This document shows, one piece after another, positions 62,192 through 62,428 of a stretch of 62,428 bases of DNA (the stretch's first letter is position 1; every line of letters starts with the position of its first letter). A program made the translations under genes and the position numbers. Under the pieces are notes generated by a model. That model did no database searches and was not told where the DNA came from. It saw only the letters and a program-made list of their open reading frames with translations. The DNA comes from an uncultured Bacteroidales bacterium. GTDB lineage: Bacteria; Bacteroidota; Bacteroidia; Bacteroidales; UBA932. The stretch is from assembly GCA_946185205.1 (NCBI GenBank), contig CAMHIP010000002.1, positions 1-62,428 on the forward strand, written 5' to 3'.

Positions 62192-62428
62192 TGGCCACAG
62201 GCACGTCCTTCGGCGTGTAGTAGCGGGCCCGGGCCTCCACCTGGCGCGGCTCGGCGAAGGAGGACACCCGCTTGAGGTAGCCGATCACGCGCGTGAGATA
62301 GTCGAGGTTGGTGCTGCCGCACTTGGGGCACTGGGTGAGCGTGTCCTTGCTGATGTAGCCGCAGTCGTTGCACACGGTGTTGCGGCAGTTGAAGGTGAAG
62401 TAGTTGGTGCCGTAGTGGGCCGCCGTGT
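62184..62428 (-). CDS. nrdD: Anaerobic ribonucleoside-triphosphate reductase NrdD (C-terminal fragment, cut by window)
   Basis: Only the last 80 or so residues are inside the window: AAHYGTNYFTFNCRNTVCND, then CGYISKDTLTQCPKCGSTNL with the four-Cys zinc site, then VIGYLKRVSSF, which carries the glycyl-radical Gly. The frame continues past base 62428. Together with nrdG it makes deoxynucleotides without oxygen, which fits an anaerobe. Confidence 0.92.
   Translation of the reverse strand, partial: TAAHYGTNYFTFNCRNTVCNDCGYISKDTLTQCPKCGSTNLDYLTRVIGYLKRVSSFAEPRQVEARARYYTPKDVPVAND

Overview
The window reads as a chromosomal stretch of a GC-rich (about 60 percent by eye) member of Bacteroidetes, most likely Bacteroidales. 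Three things point there: promoters of the Bacteroidetes type (-33 TTG, 19-20 nt spacer, -7 TAnnTTTG) lie before many genes, for example ligA, gapA and the phosphatase gene; several proteins are Bacteroidetes-type (outer-membrane beta-barrel with a carboxypeptidase-like N-domain, six-bladed propeller lipoproteins, NVEALA-type peptides, an Ig-like lipoprotein, M56/BlaI pair, GH106); and signal-peptidase I substrates expose Gln after cleavage. No rRNA, tRNA, CRISPR array or prophage was seen.

Layout. 1-1714: end of a TonB-receptor-like barrel gene (-). 1817-10980: operon ligA, yihY-like, rel/spoT, Ig-like lipoprotein, small barrel, ispG (+). 10967-19475: GH2 hydrolase and a tight operon C1 peptidase, pssA, unknown lipoprotein, DEDDy exonuclease, RlmI-like methyltransferase (all -). 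19566-20564: gapA (-). 20675-29450: four-gene efflux operon, tolC-like, adaptor and two RND permeases (-). 29547-41073: accessory region, partly AT-rich, all (-). 41227-48312: housekeeping operon or operons SDR, lpxB, surE, yggS, yidC, DUF349 (-). 48400-52730: trmD, a candidate small RNA with a repeat field, DUF4298, DUF1294, glutaminyl cyclase, histidine phosphatase (+). 52831-62428: GH106-like hydrolase, two lipoproteins, proB, proA, a six-hairpin-type hydrolase, nrdG and the end of nrdD.

The most unusual part is 29.8-41.1 kb. It holds four six-bladed propeller lipoproteins, two short secreted peptides with an N(I)EAL motif, two thioredoxin-fold-like secreted proteins, very small overlapping lipoprotein genes, an IS4-type transposase, and an M56 metallopeptidase / lipoprotein / BlaI repressor set. 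One thioredoxin-like protein has the same N-terminal leader as one NVEALA-type peptide (about 90 percent identical DNA), after which the two proteins diverge completely, so the leader appears to have been shuffled. One propeller gene is framed by two 64-nt direct repeats. Together this looks like a modular cell-surface locus built from a common leader, short Cys-containing peptides, redox-like proteins and propellers; its function is not known to me.

A second theme is dispersed short repeats that have entered genes: in-frame copies in both RND permeases, one that ends a truncated O-antigen-ligase-like gene, one that supplies the start codon of proA, and a perfect 40-bp palindrome inside ispG at the place where the family's extra domain sits.
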